From positions 1 to 11,133 of the forward strand of contig JAAAUF010001155.1 in the NCBI GenBank assembly GCA_015499985.1: a stretch of DNA of 11,133 bases, read 5' to 3'. This document shows, piece after piece, positions 7,704-11,133 of the stretch. Made by a program: the position numbers and the translations under genes. The stretch's first letter is position 1; each line of letters begins with the position of its first letter. The notes beneath the pieces were generated by a model. It did no database searches, was not told the origin of the DNA, and saw only the letters and a list, made by a program, of their open reading frames with translations. This DNA comes from Haplosporangium gracile (taxonomy: Eukaryota; Mortierellomycota; Mortierellomycetes; Mortierellales; Mortierellaceae).

Positions 7704-8431
7704 TCCGTTATTACAATGTCTCTCCGTTGTAAAATGAAGGGAGAGAATAGAGCCTAAAAAAAAAAAAGCGTACTGAGGGAGGGAACAGTGATATGGCAGG
7801 GCGAAAAAGATTGTACAGAACATATTCAAAAAGAAATGTGTATAATTTTGTGATAGAATTGAATTGAGAGACGGATGCAACATGAACGGACCAACTCATT
7901 GCTTAGAAGCACCGAGCATTTTCTATAGCTACATTTCAGGTACCAGCCTTTCTTAGTTAGAGTTGGTGATTGCTTTGTCCCTCTTTACTGAATGCTAGCG
8001 TGGTTCTCCCACGAGTGTTCGTCGTGCTATTGCCGTTTTTGAGAATCGAAGCACTTGCGAGGCCTTTTCTGTTACGGTTATGAATCACTCGGTGAATGCG
8101 ACGAAAACGGTAAATGTTACTGAAAGGGTAATTCTTAAGCTTGCACCAAGCTTTCAAATTAAATCGTCAAAGAAAAAGGAGACAACCCATTCCCCTTAGT
8201 TGTTGTTTTTTTATTTTTTATCTCCCTCTCATCTTTTCGAATGAGAATGAGGCGGTTTAAGTGCATAATCATCAAAGCTTGGCTCTAATGTCAGGATTGC
8301 TGGAGTAACGTATGCAAGTGTGTGATAGACTCTTGAAGCAATTTTTAGATTTGTCTGGAGGATTTGACAGTCCCAATTTCTTCTGGTTGACTACTTCTGC
8401 CTCACAAAAAATCCCCTAAAAAAAAAAAGAT

Positions 8432-8519
8432 CGCGCCAAAAAAGTAGGACCATTTTGACCTCTTGCCCATACTACCGCCATTTCAATTTCCCTTCCTGTT
8501 GTCCGCAGATTGAACGCGT
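8432..8519 (+). promoter_or_regulatory. Possible promoter with E2F-like and MCB-like sites
   Basis: CGCGCCAAA at 8432-8440 (TTTGGCGCG on the other strand) fits the E2F consensus TTTSGCGC, and ACGCGT lies at 8514-8519. Both precede the ATG at 8607. This is motif matching only; both motifs can occur by chance. Confidence 0.25.
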
Positions 8520-8606
8520 TCGTTCAAAAATTTTTGTCGAGTAAGATATCAAAAGCGTTTTTTTTAGACGTTCGATTTCTCCAACTGTCGCTTGAGCACA
8601 TTCAAG

Positions 8607-8747
8607 ATGACAATCAGTCTAGTCAACCGTTCTCACCCGTATATGGTAGGACTGTTTGTAGCGAGCATTGTGGTTGAAATGAGTAATTATGATCTTGTTA
8701 TGTCGTGTTCGCGTATTTTTTTTTCACCACGACATTGCTTGCACTAG
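8607..8747 (+). CDS. Possible small ORF or first exon, unrecognised
   Basis: An ATG preceded by a T/C-rich leader opens a 46-codon frame beginning MTISLVNRSHPYM. It contains a hydrophobic stretch (YMVGLFVASIVV) and ends at TAG 8745-8747. A GTAGGA at 8646 could be a splice donor, which would make the first 13 residues an exon, but no clear acceptor and following exon were found before the convergent uL13m gene. I do not recognise it, and it may not be a gene. Confidence 0.17.
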   Translation: MTISLVNRSHPYMVGLFVASIVVEMSNYDLVMSCSRIFFSPRHCLH

Positions 8748-8945
8748 TAAAAATTGTGGGCGGAGTTGGTAAAATGGTCATTCCGTGTAGATTGATCCTG
8801 AATGAGTAGATTCTTGTAAACAAAACGTAGAAAAGTGCTGTTTGAAAATTTAATGTCTAATGTATAAAATGCATGCTATTATCCTTTGTCCATGCTCGAC
8901 AAATCAAACCCCTCTATTCCCTGAATCCCTTGCTCTGCGATTGAC

Positions 8946-9776
8946 TTATGCCTCGACTTTTGATGGGTCAAGACGAGTCTCCTTTCCGAGGGCATCGTAC
9001 CGCTTGATAATGTTTTGTTCATAGGGGTGCTCTTCGCCCTCAAAGACAAAGAGACGTCCGAGACGAGGTTCGCGAAGACGGTTCTTGGGCAACATGCCCG
9101 AGACGGCCTTGCGGATGATTGCGTCGGGGTTCTTCTCCATCATGTTCTCGAACGTCGTCTCCTTGAGTCCTCCAGGGTATCCCGAATGGCTTCTGTAGAG
9201 TTTGTCCTGTGCTTTGGTTCCTGTTGTCTTGACCGCCTTGGCGTTGATCACAACCACATAGTCTCCACAGTCAGCTATTTTTTTTTTTGATGGAAGGAGT
9301 AAAGTTGAAGAGGAGATGAGTTTTGGTGTTCGGTCGGATATTTTTTGAAAGGGGTACGGCATGGAGTTTGGTGGGTTTTCCGGTGGAGAATTTAACGCCT
9401 CCTGCTGGATGTGAGGGACAAGGGTCAAAGTAACGCCTAGTAAGAGGGCGTGAGAAGGTCTTGAGTCGCAATCTGGAGAGAACGAGTGATAAAAGTCTAG
9501 TCCTGTACGTTTGATGGCGGTACTACTCTACTTGTTCGGAAGTTGACAGTCTTTCCTCTTGTGTTCCTGTATTCCTGTGTCCCGCTGTGAAGGAGATCAA
9601 GTAGAGAGTGAGAGGGAAAAAGAGACGTTACATGCAGGGTCGTAGATCGGCTTGTGCTTTCCCATGAGGGTCTCTGCGATTCCGACGGACATGCGTCCAA
9701 GAACTCTCTGCTTGGCGTCAACGAGGTGCCAGACACGGGCGTATGCGAGGGCGGTCTTTCCAATAGCTTGAGACAT
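8946..9776 (-). CDS. MRPL23: Mitochondrial ribosomal protein uL13m (MRPL23), two exons
   Basis: This is a protein of the mitochondrial large ribosomal subunit, imported from the cytosol. Exon 1 is 9776-9632 and exon 2 is 9274-8946; together they give 157 aa and a TAA stop. The intron, 9631-9275 (357 nt), starts GTAACG and ends ATAG, and joins codon phase 1 to give [12 protein letters not shown]. The N-terminus [20 protein letters not shown] closely resembles yeast Mrp L23, as do HKPIYDP, the [12 protein letters not shown] block, [18 protein letters not shown] and the ENPY-like HPYEQN. Length is close to yeast (about 163 aa). The frame is open upstream to 9845, but MSQ is the conserved start. 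The splice acceptor is preceded by a run of A instead of pyrimidines. The gene is head-to-head with the gene at 10212. Confidence 0.93.
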
Positions 9777-10211
9777 GACTGTGTGTTGTGTGTTGGATGT
9801 GTCGATTGGAGGAGTAGGGGAAGCTGAGCAATGGTGCCTGAACAAAACAAGGTAGCCTTGTTCTCGGGATCAGGTCGACAACACAGGGAGGACTGCTTTT
9901 GTGATCAATGAAGAGAGTGCCACTAAAAAAATGTGCCTCTCTTGTCCCTTTCTGCACCAAGCCACAAATAAATTGAAATTGCCTTTCTTGTCCGTGTCCC
10001 ATTCTTCACCTTGCGGATTTCGTCCCTTTCCTTACTCGCTCCCCACGCCCTACCCTTTGCGATCCTCCCATTTCTTCTCGCATTCCATCCTCAACCCCAA
10101 TTAGCAGAAAAGACTGAAGACTTTTACTGCAGAATACAAACAGGAGAACCTTACTTCAGCCACAGGACACCACATACCCAATATTTCCAAGAGGATAAAT
10201 TCACGCAAAAA
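9777..10211. promoter_or_regulatory. Divergent promoter between two mitochondrial-protein genes
   Basis: 435 bases separate the two start codons. CCAAT occurs at 10097-10101 (plus) and at 9809-9805 (minus, very near the uL13m ATG). The plus side shows a CT-rich stretch (about 10000-10090) and then an A/C-rich leader, typical of fungal promoters. No clear TATA box was seen for either gene. The arrangement suggests shared regulation but does not prove it. Confidence 0.45.
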
Positions 10212-11133
10212 ATGTGGAAAGCAGCAGGAGGACTCGGCCGTCAAGGCACCATCGGATGTGGACAGGCCTCACAGTCGTACCTCGTACTTTGGGCGTCTCA
10301 TCCCAGGCCAGGAGGACTTCAGGGCCACCAGCGCGCCTTTCAGACCGGAACCGCAAGAGTTATGAACAATGGCGGCAATAATGGAGCAAACGGATCTGGA
10401 GGAAAGATGCTCAGCGACAAGATTACAATCGATCCGCAGACTAAATTGCGTATGGAGATCCGCAAGGAGGCTATGAGCAACAACGGCAATGGAGTTAGAT
10501 TGGTCGGTAACAACGGCAATGCAGGCGACAAGTGGGCTCGCTCACCCGACCATGCTGCCAGATCTCAGGACAGCCCTTATCGCCGGGCTTATGAGGAAGC
10601 CCAGAACCGATCCTTTTCGTCACGTTCCGGTTCCGGCGGAGGAAACAACAATACTGGAAGCAGGAGACAGCAGCAGCAGAGTCAGGATGGGCGGAGAGCA
10701 GGACGATATTATGATACCAACAACAACTCCAAGGGATCAGCACAAGGACAGCAACAGCAACAGCAACAGTTGCGCCCTACCCCTCCTTCATCATTTGCTA
10801 CATCCTCAGGATTTGGATTTTCAGCACCCGCTCCTGCTGCCCGTTCCAAGGCACCAGTACCACCGTCCTCATTTGTGACATCGTCGGGCTTTGGATTTGG
10901 CGCACCCAAGCCAAGCGTAGCACCGGCTACTCGTCCTGCAGCGCAACAGCCTTCTCCTAAGGCACCCTCTCAACCTTCAGCGCAGCCCATCGCTAAAGTC
11001 GAGATCAAGAAGGAGGCCGCTCCAGCACCTACAGCAACTACTATTGCAAAATCAACACCATCGTTAGCAACAGTGCCTACACCAGCAACACCAGCAACAC
11101 CAGCAACACCAGCAACACCAGCAACACCAGCAA
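10212..11133 (+). CDS. Low-complexity protein with mitochondrial-type presequence, partial
   Basis: One frame is open from the ATG at 10212 to the right edge (307 codons) and continues beyond. The first 60 residues contain Lys, Arg and His but essentially no acidic residue, and include HQRAFQTG, which resembles a presequence cleavage site, so import into mitochondria is likely. Then come a Gly/Asn-rich stretch, a basic and charged segment (IRKEAMSN), poly-Gln encoded by CAG/CAA (about 10671-10770), and two copies of a PPSSFxTSSGFGF motif (about residues 195-207 and 220-232). A Pro/Ala/Thr tract with GCAACACCA repeats runs off the window. No catalytic domain is reached. Its place opposite uL13m and a long disordered N-terminus would fit mitochondrial translation initiation factor 2, but that is a guess. 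That a real coding exon is present is well supported; the identity is not. Confidence 0.65.
   Translation, partial: MWKAAGGLGRQGTIGCGQASQSYLVLWASHPRPGGLQGHQRAFQTGTARVMNNGGNNGANGSGGKMLSDKITIDPQTKLRMEIRKEAMSNNGNGVRLVGNNGNAGDKWARSPDHAARSQDSPYRRAYEEAQNRSFSSRSGSGGGNNNTGSRRQQQQSQDGRRAGRYYDTNNNSKGSAQGQQQQQQQLRPTPPSSFATSSGFGFSAPAPAARSKAPVPPSSFVTSSGFGFGAPKPSVAPATRPAAQQPSPKAPSQPSAQPIAKVEIKKEAAPAPTATTIAKSTPSLATVPTPATPATPATPATPATPA
11079..11133 (+). repeat. 9-bp tandem repeat (GCAACACCA) encoding Pro-Ala-Thr
   Basis: At least five consecutive 9-bp units, in frame with the open gene, each encode Pro-Ala-Thr. The array continues past the window end, so its total size is unknown. Such an array would be prone to length changes. 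Confidence 0.85.

Larger units (their letters stand above)
7075..8606. other. Long stretch without recognisable genes
   Basis: I find no convincing gene. Short frames occur, for example a 14-codon one starting ATGGCGCAAATG at 7242 and minus-strand frames at 7614-7899 and 7957-8157, but none has motifs. The stretch contains an imperfect direct repeat centred on ACGCGT (7624-7643 and 7686-7703), a short perfect palindrome AAGCTTGcacCAAGCTT (8137-8153), several A-runs, and a possible promoter near 8432-8519 described separately. Confidence 0.45.

Noticed and set aside
10489..10878. 129-codon plus-strand frame and overlapping minus-strand frames
   Set aside because: They are other-frame readings of the repeat-rich gene that begins at 10212.
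1..11133. tRNA, rRNA and other structured RNA genes
   Set aside because: I looked for tRNA B-box-like sequences and rRNA-like blocks by eye and saw none. A covariance-model scan would be decisive.

Overview
The window looks like nuclear DNA of a filamentous fungus, most likely an early-diverging one (Mucoromycota/Mortierella-like). A spliced gene for a mitochondrial ribosomal protein (uL13m/MRPL23) has a GT-AG intron. Intergenic DNA is AT-rich and low in genes, with CT-rich leaders, and there are decayed copies of a Tc1/mariner-type DNA transposon and a DIRS-type retroelement. The lineage guess is inference; the eukaryotic, fungal-type layout is seen directly.

Layout. 1-652 (minus): 5' part of a small secreted-protein gene, probably three exons, running off the left edge, with a TATA box at 747-755. 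656-1651: no gene seen. 1655-3699: a whole Tc1/mariner (IS630-superfamily) element of 2045 bp with 24-bp terminal inverted repeats and TA target duplications; its transposase is broken by three in-frame TAG codons and one frameshift. 3703-4549: upstream region of the next gene, with a long imperfect hairpin and a 14-bp tandem array. 4550-5356 (plus): an intact, intronless 268-aa metallo-beta-lactamase-fold hydrolase of bacterial style, followed at once by 20-bp repeats. 6097-7074: a decayed DIRS-type reverse transcriptase/RNase H with an internal deletion. 7075-8945: almost no coding signal, apart from a possible small gene or first exon at 8607. 8946-9776 (minus): uL13m in two exons. 9777-10211: divergent promoter. 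10212-11133 (plus, open at the right edge): a low-complexity protein with a mitochondrial-type presequence; mitochondrial translation initiation factor 2 is only a guess.

The right third holds two head-to-head genes for mitochondrial proteins. The left and centre are accessory: a secreted protein, two dead mobile elements, and a possibly transferred hydrolase between them. I found no rRNA, tRNA or CRISPR array, and nothing that clearly forms a new multi-gene system. The best-supported new result is the exact extent of the transposon; the most curious are the repeat arrays on either side of the hydrolase gene.
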